NCBI GenBank assembly: GCA_951640165.1
Contig: OX621242.1
Coordinates: forward strand, 13,323,501-13,387,500
Source of the DNA: Pseudoips prasinana
Lineage: Eukaryota; Arthropoda; Insecta; Lepidoptera; Nolidae
Direction: 5' to 3'
DNA: 64,000 bases
Below, in pieces: positions 30,314-42,564 of the stretch (position 1 is its first letter; the number at the start of each line of letters is the position of its first letter). Position numbers and translations under genes: made by a program. The notes beneath the pieces were generated by a model. The model made no database searches. It worked only from the letters and a program-made list of their open reading frames with translations, and was not told the origin of the DNA.

Positions 30314-30624
30314 TCTATACAAATCAATAAAATTGGAGTGTCTGTTTGTAATATTGAAATAACCAGTTTTTACTACATAAATATGAATATATATACGGTA
30401 CATACACCAAAATAACATTTTTTAAAATTTTTGTCTGTCTGCCTGTCTGTTTGTTCCGGCTAATCTCTGAAACGGCTGGACCGATTTTGACGGGACTTTT
30501 ATTGGCAGGTAGCTGTTGTAATAAGGAGTAACTTCGGCTACTTTTATTTTAGACAAAGTCATTTATTTTACTAAAAAACAAAATAAACTAATTAACACGC
30601 GGACGAAGTCGCGGGCACAGCTAG
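30314..30624 (+). mobile_element. Helitron-like family B element, copy 1
   Basis: TCTATACAAATCAATAAAAT start, GTCTGTCTGCCTGTCTG run, and hairpin ACGCGGACGAAGTCGCGGGC before ACAGCTAG. Flanked by A and T. About 97% identical by eye to 31740-32061. Confidence 0.85.
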
Positions 30625-31144
30625 TTAGTAATACGTATGAAATAAATCTTATATTTCAAAGACGTCAAATTACTCTTTTTTTTTAATAGAGCAGAAGTGT
30701 ATATGAGTATGTACGTGTTATCCTAGATTCTAAGTAGATGAACGATCAGATTTAAATACAGTTTTATCCAAAAGTTTGTATACCCAGAATTCTTAATTTT
30801 TTGGAATAAATGTTGATACAGTCAGTCGTTCAAAAGTTACGAGCTCCTTTTCCATTTTGAGAGAAGAGTTTTGACAGTTACAGTAACCTCCTGTTTGAAC
30901 TTTTGGGTGTTTGTACAATAAAAAATACCATCCAATCCGTACTTGTGGTATCAATAAATGAATTCCAAATAGCTATATTAGTACAAAACAGTCCAAAGTT
31001 TGTTTACCAAATTTAGTGAGGATAATAAATCCCTGAAAAAGGATCCCACTTAGTTAAGAGTATAATAGTGTAGAAGTACTCAACGTTACTAAAATATCCT
31101 CGCCACTATAATAAAGCTATATAAGCACATTCCAAAAGCCTTAA

Positions 31145-31508
31145 GAGGCCTATTACAGTCCACTAGCGCCTCCAATCGAAAAAATGTCATAACTCGTAAA
31201 TAGAATCAAAAATACAAAATGTGGTCTCTTATTACTGTAGAAAAGGCAATAACGTAATTGTATAACACTTTATCAACACTTGAAATATAGCTGTTTAGCT
31301 AAATCGTGCATTTGTAACAAAAACGGCCGTTTATGTTTTGAATGCACGATTTAGCTAAACAGCTATATTTCAAGTGTTGACAATGTGTTATAAAATTACG
31401 TTATTGCCTTTTCTACAGTAATAATAGACCACATTTTGTATTTTTGATTCTATTTACGAGTTATGACATTTTTTCGATTGGCGGCGCTAGTGGACTGTAA
31501 AAGGCCCC
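31145..31508. mobile_element. Palindromic MITE with TTAA target duplication (piggyBac-like)
   Basis: The 364-bp element lies between TTAA at 31141-31144 and 31509-31512. Termini GAGGCCTATTACAGTCCACT and AGTGGACTGTAAAAGGCCCC pair, and the arms of about 160 bp continue almost perfectly inward to a short centre (AACAAAAACGGCCGTTTATG). TTAA duplication points to the piggyBac superfamily. Confidence 0.8.
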
Positions 31509-31739
31509 TTAATAGAATTACCACTATGGTTGTTTCAGCACAAATTAAAAGTTTGGCATCTTCGTAATTGTTTCCATACTTTAAATGAATGCATATGCTT
31601 TGGCTTGTAAGTTATTTAAATATCAAGATATTTACATGACATATACATCTTCATTTTTTGTGGGTGTGTAAATAGACATGTAGGTACCTACATGTCTAAT
31701 ATAACATTATATAATATCTGTGCCATTAAATTTGTAGAA

Positions 31740-32061
31740 TCTATACAAATAAATAAAATTGGAGTGTCTGTTTGTAACATTGAAATAACCAGTTTTTACT
31801 ACATAAATATGAATATATATACGGTACATACACCAAAATAACATTTTTTACAATTTTTGTCTGTCTGTCTGTCTGTTTGTTCCAGCTAATCTCTGAAACG
31901 GCTGAACCGATTTTGACGAGACTTTTATTGGCAGGTAGCTGATGGAATAAGGAGTAACTTAGGCTACTTTTATTTTAGAAAAAGTAATTTATTTTACAAA
32001 AAAAAAAAAAAAAAACAAAATAAACTAATTAACACGCGGACGTAGTCGCGGGCACAGCTAG
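31740..32061 (+). mobile_element. Helitron-like family B element, copy 2
   Basis: Same structure and orientation as 30314-30624, with a longer A run near 32000. Flanked by A and T. Confidence 0.85.
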
Positions 32062-33240
32062 TCATACATAAATTAAAAGTTTATTAATACAATATTTGCA
32101 TGTCCACTAAAAGTAGATGTGTCAATGCCTAAATTATGTACCTATCACCATATGTAACCTTAGTTTAAGCGAATAAAGATCATATCTTTTCTTGGAACTA
32201 GGCATGTCTTAAATAAGTTCCAATTTAATTTATTTTTATTCGCAACATCAATAATGTAAGAGCCAAATAGCTAAAAGTAGCATGTATTCCTATAATCAAA
32301 CACTTAATAATATATTATGATACGTTAGCACTTGTAAGTTTTCTAGGAAATACACGAAGTGCTTACGTATCGCATTTATTGGAATTGAAATAAATATAAG
32401 GTTGAATATTCATAAGCATAAAAGATACGGCTCAAATTATTTCACTTTATATACTTAAAACCATTTAATCGACTTAAATGAAGGAGGTAACCAAGTCTCC
32501 TCTATATTTTTTATTGTATGTTACGCGATGTCTCAGATGCTTGTGATCTGATTTATATAAAAGTATTCGATAGCGATTTTTTCGTAATGGCACTATGTAC
32601 ATTTAATTCAAATCAGTTGGTATAAAATTAGTTATACTCGGTTGTATGAATTTTAAAACATTATGTTATTTCTTTTTGTAAGAAACCAAATAAACTATGA
32701 GATACTTAATACGTGACTGAAATATATACTTTACCTCTTTAAATTTGGCCCATTAAACTATAAAATCTAAACCACCTGCTCGTCAAGACGTTGATACATA
32801 CTCACACTACACAAACTTAGCCTTCACTAGGCATAACTGAAATTAATCAACGCATTTTTACGTCTATATTTCATGTGCTTTGTGTACATGAAGAAATTAG
32901 TTATGTAGATTCCTTGCATAAGTCCATACAACTTATAAGTTACTAAGATTTAATTCAAAGTAGCGAGTCAAGTTGATGTTCTATTACACTGCCTTTGTTC
33001 ATGCCTGTAGTGAGCTGAAGTTTGTCGATTAGCTCTGCATATTGCAAGTGGCTGCATCAACGGCGCCGTAATATAGGTATAGTAATTACTGTTACCTTAA
33101 TTAGTATCAGGCAAATATTAACGGCAAACCCAGACGTTACATTATTAACAGTAGATCTAAAACTATTTTGCATAACAAAAGTGTTCTACCGTGTGAAAGT
33201 AAGCAGTAAGAACCAACCCTCTTATAAATTCACATGATTA
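32062..33240. other. Intergenic, nothing recognised
   Basis: AT-rich; the small frame at 33022-33237 carries no motif. Confidence 0.4.
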
Positions 33241-33439
33241 TCGGGTACAATAATTCAATTTCAGTTACGATTACAAGCATTCCCACCGGGTGAGATTTCT
33301 CCCCTAAAGTACAGGTAACAGATAGAACGTAAGACGCTAGAGGGGTCGCAATCAATGCGGACAAAGAATAGGGAGCCATTGTGTGCGCTTACGCAAGGAG
33401 TCCACGTGCGCAAACGCTCCCACGGGGTGACGTGGAGGG

Positions 33440-33713
33440 ATTTTAGGAACCATATATAAGGGTGCGTAGACGGCGATAGAATCAATTCCGAAAAACAAGC
33501 GCTGCAGTACACTACCCCGGGGGACGACGAGTGGTCGTGCCCCCGGAGGAAACTTCATAAAAGAATTCCGTCAAAGCTAACGTTTACTTATTAATTGTTA
33601 AATTTTAGTTGTGAAAGTTTGTGTTCAATTAACGGCAAACACTGTACTATGAGCGACGACGCCAAGACGACTTCAAAGCTGAAGTTCAGAGTAGTTTCAC
33701 GGATATTATGACG
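33440..33713 (+). promoter_or_regulatory. Possible TATA promoter and first exon with splice donor
   Basis: CATATATAAGGGTG at 33450 resembles a TATA box, and GAATCAATTCC about 30 bp on could be the initiator. A GC-rich hairpin (CCGGGGGACGAC ... GTCGTGCCCCCGG, near 33517-33546) follows in the would-be leader. ATG 33649 opens only 20 codons and stops before a consensus donor ACG|GTAAGT at 33714. A second ATG (33708) lies just before the donor. The GC-rich first 300 bp contrasts with the surroundings. It may be the 5' end of a non-coding or micro-peptide transcript, or a solo LTR; no second copy exists in the window. Confidence 0.35.
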
Positions 33714-33896
33714 GTAAGTTACTTATTATATCTCAAATGTTTATTGTATATATATTGTACAAATGTTTATTGTATATATTAATATTTAAAAAAAAAATGT
33801 TTTGTTTCGCCCAGTAACTGTTTTATATTCTAGTTGCTTGCAAGCAAGTTGTTTTCAGTATTATACAGATTTAACATTTGTACAATACTGAAATTG

Positions 33897-34085
33897 ACTG
33901 CACGTGTGGAGCAGCGGCTACGACATTCGCTTCGCCGCTTCGTGTCCCGGGGTCGATTCCCGCGCCGGACAACTATTTGTGTGACCCATAAATAGTTGTA
34001 CTGAGTCTGGATGTAATTTGTGTCCGTCTATTATATGTTTGTAAAGTGCCCAGTGACACAGTGATTAGGTTCCCTAGTGCGCGAA
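33897..34085 (+). mobile_element. tRNA-derived SINE
   Basis: CTGCACGTGTGGAGCAGCGG head, B box GGGTCGATTCCCGCG, body TTTGTGTGACCCATAAAT. Same family as 22735-22915 in the other orientation. It lies inside the putative intron that begins at 33714. Confidence 0.85.
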
Positions 34086-34270
34086 TTGTCTTTAAAAAAA
34101 TACGATAAATACGGTACTTATTATGCTCTACATAAATTTACTGATTTTTACTTTATGATATCTTGTACGCTTTTTGGTTAACTTTTGTAATAAAAAATTG
34201 AGATTCTGCGATAATAGTTCTGCTTGTTTCATTAATAATATACTTAATCCGTATTCTTATCTTGTTACAG

Positions 34271-36490
34271 ATATTCTTAAACAGAAGAGAAAGAGAAAAC
34301 AGAGCTAAGCTCATTGAAAGGTTGCATTTCTGACTTGGACACCAACTACTTATCAAATTCCATCACCACAGGTTGTTCAAGAACTTAATGTTGCAAACAA
34401 CAACTGAAAAAGCTATACAAGGTGAATGAATACAACTTTTCTAGACTTCCCAAAGATAGTATAGGCTTTTATAGGACTTAAGGTTTTTGTGTGACTTATC
34501 TAATGGAGAGAGTATACTTTTCAACAATAGCTCCCATCACTTTTATTGAGAATACTTTTTTAAACTATATTAAAATGTCAATAGATAGAACTAGGCTAGT
34601 TGATAGGATAAGTACTAACATAAAAAAGAGCAAATAGGTTCAATATTGAATCAAAAGTGTCTTAATGGTCGGTGTTGTTAACGTTACGTTACGTTTCATG
34701 TTTTTGTTTTTACGCGTTACCTTGTTAATGTTATCGATATTGTTGTCTGTCACACATGTTGAAATGTTACCAATTTACCTAAATATTTGTTCTCTTTTCA
34801 TTTTGGATCCAAATTAAAATGTTCTGTTCGGATTGTAGTTTGGCAGTAGTTGTCATTTTCAGTTTAACATAAAGTCCACACTGCATAAATATTGATTATT
34901 TATGTACGTTGTCGGATAATCGATGTTCTTCTAAAGTTCTTAATGTTTACGCACCAATGTTAGTTACTTAAACTTAAAGTTGTGTTCATGTTTGTTGTTG
35001 AAACTTGTTAAACTTTTGTTGTAATCTAGCTGGTCTAGTAATGTTATTTGTTGACTTCTTGTTTAAGTGTAAGTACCGTGTAAGCTTGTTAAAGTTTTTG
35101 TTTCGAAACCGTTGAATTTTTGTTTTGCTCATTACTCATGAACAGTAAAGTTACCGTTTCGATAAATTCAGTTAAATTTTTGTTTGTCCTTAGATCCTCA
35201 ACTCGTTGATTTGATTCTTTTGAAGTTGAGTTTTTGTTTTGTTCTTTACTATCCTTTCCCTTTTCAATGAACGAAATCATCTTAAGTTATTAACGCCCTT
35301 TCATTTGTTAAGTTAATGTTGTTCGTTAAGTAATTTGTTGAGTTTTTGTTTTCTTAATAATGGATCAATGTTCAAAATCGTTAATTTGTCTGTTACTTGC
35401 ACGTTAAGTATTTGTTTTGTTCTTTACTTTTTTTTTATTAAGTTTTACGTTGTTCAGAAAAACGCCTTCGTTGTCAGTATTTTTTTAAATATACATTAGA
35501 ATGTTCACCTAAATTTCCCTTGTTAACAGTTGATTCTCTATCTTCCTTTACTTTTCTTTGTACAGTTCGAAACAATCACATTGTGCCTTATAACCTAATG
35601 TGCCTGATATTGTTTCATTTTGTTATTTATTGTGTAGTATCGTCCTCCTAATAAGATTTTGACAACAGTTGTAATCTTATTAGGATGCTCTTTGTTAAAA
35701 TGATCGTGTTTTGTAATTATTTATCGGTAAAGTCTCTATAATCTATTATTTCCACACAATATTTATTTTCTGTATTAGAAATTGTCTTATTAGTCATATC
35801 CAGATTACTTAACCATAAGTAGTGTCGAAACACTTTATAAAATATGCTGTACCTTTTAATTTCTCTACAGTTACAAACATGATTCATGCTTAATTGTTGG
35901 CTTAATGATTATTTTCTCCCCTTTACCAACATTTTCAAAAAGCTTCACATACACAACTGGATGGTTTAGGTTCATTGTATTAAGTACAATGACTGTAAAG
36001 CCTGCAAACAACAAACACTAACCAATAGCTTTCATGTTCATTATTTACTGTTTCATTACAAATTACTTACGGGGATAAAATGATCATTACGCGTCTATTG
36101 TTTTAACTTTTCGGTGTAATTTTCCGTTTATTATTGTTAATGTTATTTAGGTTTAAGCGTTGAATTGTTGTTAAGTTTTTATTGTGATATTACTGTTAAA
36201 TTCATGGCTGTGTTTGTTAATTTTATGTTAATTTTTCGTTTTAACTTTGAATTGTTCATTGTTCTTTGTTTTACCGACATTAAGGGCACCAAACGATGAC
36301 AGTCCGATTGATTTTCACATTGTAATATAGTTTGTATGTAAGTAATTATAAGCACTGATTGTACGAAACTTGTAGTTAAAACAGAAGCTTTGTATAAAAT
36401 TAACAAATAAGGTTCAGGTTATGCTAGTGATTATTTATTAGAGATGTATGACAGTTCGTGTGTTTGTGTGAAATAAATTCAAAACAAACT
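34271..36490 (+). ncRNA. Possible downstream exon/transcribed unit in strongly T-skewed DNA
   Basis: A pyrimidine-rich stretch and CTTGTTACAG at about 34270 resemble a splice acceptor matching the donor at 33714. Splicing the second ATG to this exon would give only about 22 codons. From about 34640 to 36470 the plus strand is dominated by T and G (GTTAATGTT, TTTTTGTTTT words) with no long ORF. An AATAAA at about 36470 could be a poly-A signal. The transcript model is inference from sequence signals only. Confidence 0.2.
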
Positions 36491-37605
36491 AAAAGTGAGT
36501 TTTATTACTGGTTTTTAGACGAATAATATGCATTAGAATGGGCAAGGATAGTACTGGCTTGGGGCCAACTGTTTTGCCATATACGACGAAATCTAGTTCT
36601 GGTAACGGAATATGTGCAACGCGAATGTGGTCACAAAACATTGTTTCGCTACGATTTACTTGTAGATAGTAGACACAGATCCGGTGTAATGAAGATAGTT
36701 TTCAGTAGGGAAAACAAGAACTTCCCCAGATATCTCGCAGTTTAGATTCTTCGTAATTGCTTTACTTTAACCAGAGACGCATCGAGATTTGTTTGAGTTT
36801 ACACATACTTCTAAAGGAAGTAAATGCTGCAATTTAATCAGTATACGACCCTCAAAAGTACGGTCAGGGTGATAAATTCAGGATTATAAAGTAGTATAAG
36901 ATTAATATTTTGTTACATACTACTCATATCTAAGTAACTCGTTTATGGAGCAATGTATAAGATTTTATAACAAAACACCCAATGATATTAGCGAATTATC
37001 ATTATATTATATATATATTATCATTATATTTTATATTATATATTAATAAGTTTAAAAGAATAATTATTAATGCCAAATTGTGTAGCAGGGCATATTACAA
37101 ACCTTCTGATTATTTAAGTGACACAAGTGCTTGGGATTGAGTTGTTATAAGTCTTCACACATAAAAAATAAGTCATTAAGTCCGTTTTCTGGCAGTGTTT
37201 CTCAGTAGCTGCCACGTAATGCACTGAACAGCACTGCGCGGTAGGGTAATAAAATGATGATTAATTAATTTGTAGTAACTTAAAGTAAAGTTAGTTACTT
37301 TAAGTTAGTAATGTTGATTGCCACGTTGGTCTAGCGGCAGCGTTTATTTAAATAAAGTTCAGCTCAAAGGCGACAACACAAATCTTTGTTTTTAAACTAA
37401 TAATTGTTCGGTGTGGGAAACGCACCTGGAACCTTCAGTGCTTACACCACTTGGACACACAGGTCGTCACAAGGCTAATAACCTATAATATATAAATGAT
37501 CTAAAAATTCAGAGATTACAAACTTACGAGTATATGTACTCGTACCTCCTTACAGAACCAAATTTTGAACTCTTTTTGTCATAACTGCATAAACATATGT
37601 TGACT

Positions 37606-37980
37606 CCCTCGTTGGTCAAGCGGTAGCGTGTTCTACCGCAGATAATGGGGTCCTCGGTTCAAATCCCGGGTCGGGCTAAAAAGTGATTTTAGTGAATTTC
37701 CTATTTTGAAAATTTCTCGCTATTAGCCGGAAGCCTGGGAGTTAGTGGTATCACACCCCCGTACGTCGAAGAGCACGTCAAGTCATCAGTCCTGTACCTG
37801 ACTTCTTTCCGGTCGTGTCACTAATAGTCCCATCGGATGAGAGTGATGGAATAGAAAGTCCTCCTGTGTTTGTGCTCACACTTGAACACTATAATATGTC
37901 CCGCGCAGATGGCTATTCTTCATTGACGCGTTGCCGTGGCCGAAGCCGTCCAGGAGGACTATTATTATTATGTTGATAAG
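37606..37980 (+). mobile_element. tRNA-derived SINE, full length
   Basis: Head GTTGGTCAAGCGGTAGCGTG, B box GGTTCAAATCCCGGG, a long body (CCTGGGAGTTAGTGGTATCA ... GTCCCGCGCAGATGG), and an ATTATTATTATG tail. A headless relative lies at 44470-44690 and head fragments at 26990 and 37316. Confidence 0.8.
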
Positions 37981-38210
37981 GACATACTTACTTTGTTGTC
38001 TTGTCAGCTCCTCGCTTCTGAAATTATATTATCTCCAGTATCGGCAAAGGGTTATTTGAAGCACAAGTATTTCGACAACATGAAATGAAACTTTAACTAA
38101 CTTCGTTCGAAGTCAAGGAAATACTGATAAAACTCGCTCGGATGGTTATTTTGTTTTCACTTGCAGAAATTTATTGTACTTAGACGCTTGGAAAAAATAA
38201 TTCCATTTTT

Positions 38211-38421
38211 ATATATTGTGGACACGGGTATCAATCGCGATAACAATTTAAGGCAAATCATTACTTTTAGGTTACTACCCGACGTTTCGGCATGGATTGC
38301 ACCAGGCGTGGTCACGGGTCAACTCTAAAGGTCTTAAATTGGCCTTATATTGTTTAAATGTTAAAAATTTTAATTTGCCTTAAATTGTTATCGCGATTGA
38401 GACCCGTGTCCACAATATATA
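38211..38421. mobile_element. TIR element (TATATTGTGGACACGGGT family)
   Basis: Arms of about 48 bp pair (ATTGTGGACACGGGTATCAA against the reverse of TTGAGACCCGTGTCCACAAT). The centre reads CCCGACGTTTCGGCATGGAT. A partial copy is nested in the MITE at 59745-59895. Confidence 0.8.
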
Positions 38422-38713
38422 AAAATGTATACATATCGTGAAAGTTTAAAAACAATAATTCCATTTGTTATTATAAATTAATGTTGTAATTGTAAACTTA
38501 TTTTTGCAATGTCAGCTATATTTTAAATTTTATTCTAAGAATAATAAATTTCGACTGGCATCTTAGGGGAAAGCTCCAAAGGCCTTGCCAATAACACTAT
38601 GGTGAATCATGGTTGGTTATCAAAACATTATCTTACTAAAACGGACTATGTGGAATGTTAGCGTCATCTATCGCTATTGCTTAGCAATTACACGACTGCG
38701 AGCATTTAGGACC

Positions 38714-38955
38714 AGGGTCTACCGGCTACGTCGACGAACGTCGTTTTCGCGAATGGCGTTCAAATAAATAAAGGTTAAAAATGACTTAATCAAATTCAAT
38801 TAAGTTAAATCGGTCCGGTCCGGTCCATTAATGACGTCACCCGGTCGATTGTCAACGTTGAAGCCGATTTAACGATTGATTAAGTAATTTTTAACCTTTA
38901 TTTATTTGAACGCCATTCACGAAAACGATGTTCGGCGACTTAGCCAGTAGAGCCC
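38714..38955. mobile_element. MITE with GGCTAAGTCGCCGAA-type termini, copy 1
   Basis: TCTACCGGCTACGTCGACGA at left pairs with TTCGGCGACTTAGCCAGTAG at right. Internal arms GGCGTTCAAATAAATAAAGG are also inverted. The second copy is at 44757-44990. Confidence 0.8.
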
Positions 38956-39105
38956 CAGAGAGAGCAGGTTCAAACTTTCAAACCATGTCGGTAGTCAAAA
39001 TTTATTATTGTCAGAATATAATTTCAATTATACAATTTTAACCATACAATTTTTGTTCACAATAGAATTGTTTTGTTTTATATTATGGACATGACAAGAT
39101 TTATT

Positions 39106-39573
39106 TTAAGGATCTATTAGATTTTGAGATATACTTGTAATAATATACGGATGTTCTGAAACTGGCTTGGAAACTTGAGCAGTAAGCGCAGTGAGCTTTT
39201 CCTGGTCGTCAGCATTCACCGCCTGCCGCAGAGCTTTCAGAACACGTCTACACTCCTCACTCCTTGTCAACTGCTTCTCAGTCCGCTCCTTTGGCGACAT
39301 CAATCTCTTCTGAGTCAATTGAACTTGTCTCACTTTCTTTTTTATTAAATTCACGTAAAAATCTATTTGCTTTTGGAAGTCGTCCAAAGTCCAGTAGAAT
39401 CTTAAGTCAGCTAGGATCACAAGAACTAGGGCCGTGTAGATGGTTACCAGCCCAACGCCAAAGTAGTACAATTTGGTATCTGTGTCTGAAAAGAATGGGC
39501 ACTCTTCACTAAGAGTGAGGCAGCTCAAAAAATATGATTCCGGAGCGCGCCTGTCATCCTGCAAGGTTTTCAT
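39106..39573 (-). CDS. Predicted 155-aa single-pass membrane protein, likely host gene
   Basis: ATG 39573 is used; the longer frame starts with GTG. Residues 1-34 are polar, with cysteines at 18 and 25. Residues 35-55 (LYYFGVGLVTIYTALVLVILA) are a clear membrane span ended by DLRFYW. The remaining 95 residues are charged and helical (QKQIDFYVNLIKKKVRQVQ, RSEECRRVLKALRQAV), suggesting a cytoplasmic coiled or helical tail. An AATAAA signal overlaps the TAA stop, so the 3' end may be very short. A TATA-like TTATATAAA lies about 35 bp upstream, and TTTCAG before ATG could instead be a splice acceptor to a coding last exon. No repeat family matches it. The function is not recognised; composition and length argue for a real gene. 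Confidence 0.6.
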   Translation of the reverse strand: MKTLQDDRRAPESYFLSCLTLSEECPFFSDTDTKLYYFGVGLVTIYTALVLVILADLRFYWTLDDFQKQIDFYVNLIKKKVRQVQLTQKRLMSPKERTEKQLTRSEECRRVLKALRQAVNADDQEKLTALTAQVSKPVSEHPYIITSISQNLIDP

Positions 39574-40128
39574 TATGACATTCTGAAATTCTATCACTAC
39601 AATTTATATAACTTTGTAAAAAATGAATGGACAAGTTAGGGTTAAGAACTTTGACAGCGGACGTCGTTTTGTCGTCAAGACGTGCAGCTTGTACTCTTTG
39701 ATGGCATGTCATGACTATCATAAACAAAGCGTTTACTATTTTAAGGTTTCTTTCTTTTATATTTATTTAACATATCTCTTTTAGAAGAACCGTATCCCTT
39801 ATCTTGTGAGACGGTGCGATTGTGGTGAAGCGCAAGCTTGCAATCCAGGATATTTTAAATAAACCGTGTCCACACTAGCACGCGCTATTCCATTTATGAT
39901 AAGATCGACGTGATCAAAGTACAATCCACACGTCGTTTTTCATTATAGACGTAAATTATTTTAATAATAAAAAACAAAAACACTAAACACACCACCATGC
40001 ATTTGACACAGTGACAAATAAAGAAGAGACGAGAAACTGGCTGTAGAAACTGGTAACATTAATATTATTTGCATACATATTTATTAATATTTATAAATCT
40101 CAAAAGAGATTGAAGGTTTACTGTTAAA

Positions 40129-40300
40129 TCTCTACTATATAAAAATAAGTCGGGTTTTCCTTCCTGACGCTATAACTCCAGAACGCACGAACCGATTTCC
40201 ACGGTTTTGCATTCGTTGGAAAGGTCTCGGGCTCCGTGAGGTTTATAGCAAAGAAAATTTATAAAATTTTAACGCGGGTAACACCGCGGGGCACAGCTAG
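40129..40300 (+). mobile_element. Short Helitron-like element
   Basis: TCTCTACTATATAAAAATAA start; end AACGCGGGTAACACCGCGGGGCACAGCTAG with hairpin. 172 bp, flanked by T on the right. Confidence 0.75.
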
Positions 40301-40779
40301 TTACTATTAAAATGCTCAACTAATATACAGCTAAAATAAGAAACAAGTTAAAAATATAAGTTAGAATATCAGTATTTCAATCCTCTCCACGTCTAAGTGT
40401 TTTCTAAAGAAAGAATACGATACCGCAATCATCTGAGCACGACGAAGTGGCATCGCTCACACCGACAATAGCGAATAAAAGTGCACAATGCTGCCAGAAT
40501 CTGAACGCTTCACTTGAAGCAATATCGAATTCCCGCAGACCGCTCGCTTCTAGACAGCGACAGCACTTTTCCAACCAACAAAACATTGTTGAGATCAAAG
40601 CTGTCCTAGCTCTAATATTTCAACCTCATACCTAAACAGGGATTTAAAAGTCCGGCATCGTTTCATTTACCATTACCTAAAGAAACCTACGATAACTTCA
40701 ACGATTCTCATAATAATAAAAAACTTACCTAAGCATTCAGACTTCCTTGAACGAAAATAAACTGGAATGTATAATTGAC

Positions 40780-41150
40780 TAGCTATGTCCCGCGGTTTCA
40801 CCCGCGTTAAAGGAGTTTTGGCGTAAAAGAGTAAAAAACATACCTCCATACATCTATACTCACAAACTTTCGCATTTATAATATTAGTAAGATGTGTACC
40901 TCTAGCGGTTTTGGAAGTGCACGCCGGAATAGCTCGCAGATCGTAGATTTTTTTCCTACGTACTTGACACTTATCGTCATATTTTGGACAATTCACACAA
41001 TATCTTTATAAATTGTAGCCTATGTGTTGTTCTGATGTATGTACAGAAGTTATATAATTGTAAAGTTTCATTAAAATCCATTCAGTAGTTTTTACGTCAA
41101 AGAGTAACAACCATCCATCCATACTTACAAACATCGTTCTTTCCTTAATT
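40780..41150 (-). mobile_element. Two decayed Helitron-like family A fragments
   Basis: At 40780-40893 the minus strand has both ends (TCTTACTAATATTATAAATG and GGGACATAGCTAG) with most of the middle deleted. At 41020-41150 only the central block is found. Confidence 0.6.
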
Positions 41151-41504
41151 TTTCGGTAATATTTATATAAATATTGCATGATAACTCTTACATCGAAATA
41201 ATTTAGTTTATCAATTATAATCATTGCAGCACAGATTCCATTATCATCATACTTCGCTAGCTACATCTCTGAGTAAAGGACTTGTTTTAGACTATAAATC
41301 AGTGAACGCAATAAATACTGTTTAATTTACTTATTGTAGCACCTAGAAATTTCAAACCTATTTTACTCCCTTGTTTCCGAAGAAAAAAACAATATGCAAA
41401 AAGGTTAAGTTTGGATATGAGGATCATGAAACTTTTTCCAAATTTCAAATAATTTTATTACTTCAGATTTTTCCAGTAATCCTACTTATACTTAGTATGA
41501 ATGT

Positions 41505-41670
41505 GAAAATTTATTAATATGGATGTATGGATGTTTGTTATTCTTTCACGCAAAAGCTATGGAACGGATTTTAACGAAACTTTGTATAATATTGCTTATA
41601 TATCCGGATAACATTATAAGCTATAATTTATAAAGTTAAGCGCAAAGGAAACCACAGGACACAAGTAGTT
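41505..41670 (+). mobile_element. Decayed Helitron-like family A copy
   Basis: GGATGTATGGATGTTTGTTA and the ACGGATTTTAACGAAACTTT block are kept; the terminal hairpin has decayed to AGGAAACCACAGGACACAAG. Confidence 0.55.
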
Positions 41671-42560
41671 AACAATAAGTTGAAAGCGTTTCAACATATA
41701 AACAATCTGCGAAATTTTTACCACACCTAGAGTTTTTTGCCAAATAAACATATTTTCCTTCCTATTTTTTCACGGAAAATGTTTAGAAAAGTAATTTAGA
41801 AATGTGTTCTAAATTCCAAGCTGGCATAGTTTTAGCATTAGTTACTGAGATTTACCACTATGACAGACGGACGGACTGAGTCTCACTATAAAGATTCCTT
41901 TTTCAGATTCGGTACCAATCTTTACAATAATCAAAACTATGTTTCTCAGTAACATAGTATTTTACATAGAACCTAGTTTCTATATGCATAATTTTGTACT
42001 CTATATATTTCTATAGGTACATAATATACGTTGCCAAGTTTGTCCGTGAGTCGTGACAAATCTTTCTGTAACTCGTATCATATATTTTAAAGTATTGGAA
42101 TGGATAAAGAACTATCTGGTAAAGTTTTGCTGTAAACTTTGGCATTTGCCAAGCCGTCAATATTTGATATTTTCAATACAAGCACTTTTTGAATGTTATT
42201 TGTGAAACTCGACGGATATATCATAGGCAAAGTTTGTGAGTGCAAATTTAGAATACTACGATTTATGTGAAAACTGTGTAAAAAAAATTAACACCGAGAT
42301 TAACTTTTCATTGAAATATTTCCTTATCCGATTTGAATAAAGTTTATTGGAAACTATCTTAACTGGTTTCCAAAATCCAGAGAAATCGCTAAACATGCAT
42401 AAATATTTGGCAGAATCTCGATGCTGCAAAACTAATTTGGCATAACATACCTACTTGGCATAATTTAAGGCATATAAATTATTATTTTTTGGTTGAATGT
42501 TTAGAAGGCAAAATTGACAGTTAAATTACCTTCGAAGGAGTTGAAATTACGCATATTGTG
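41671..42560. other. Intergenic, nothing recognised
   Basis: AT-rich with no credible genes. Confidence 0.4.
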
Positions 42561-42564
42561 CTAC

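Noticed and set aside
38280..38330. Hammerhead ribozyme core near CCGACGTTTCGG
   Set aside because: The complement has CGAAACGTCGG but reads CTGGTGC instead of the required CTGATGA, and the nested copy near 59817 is also imperfect.
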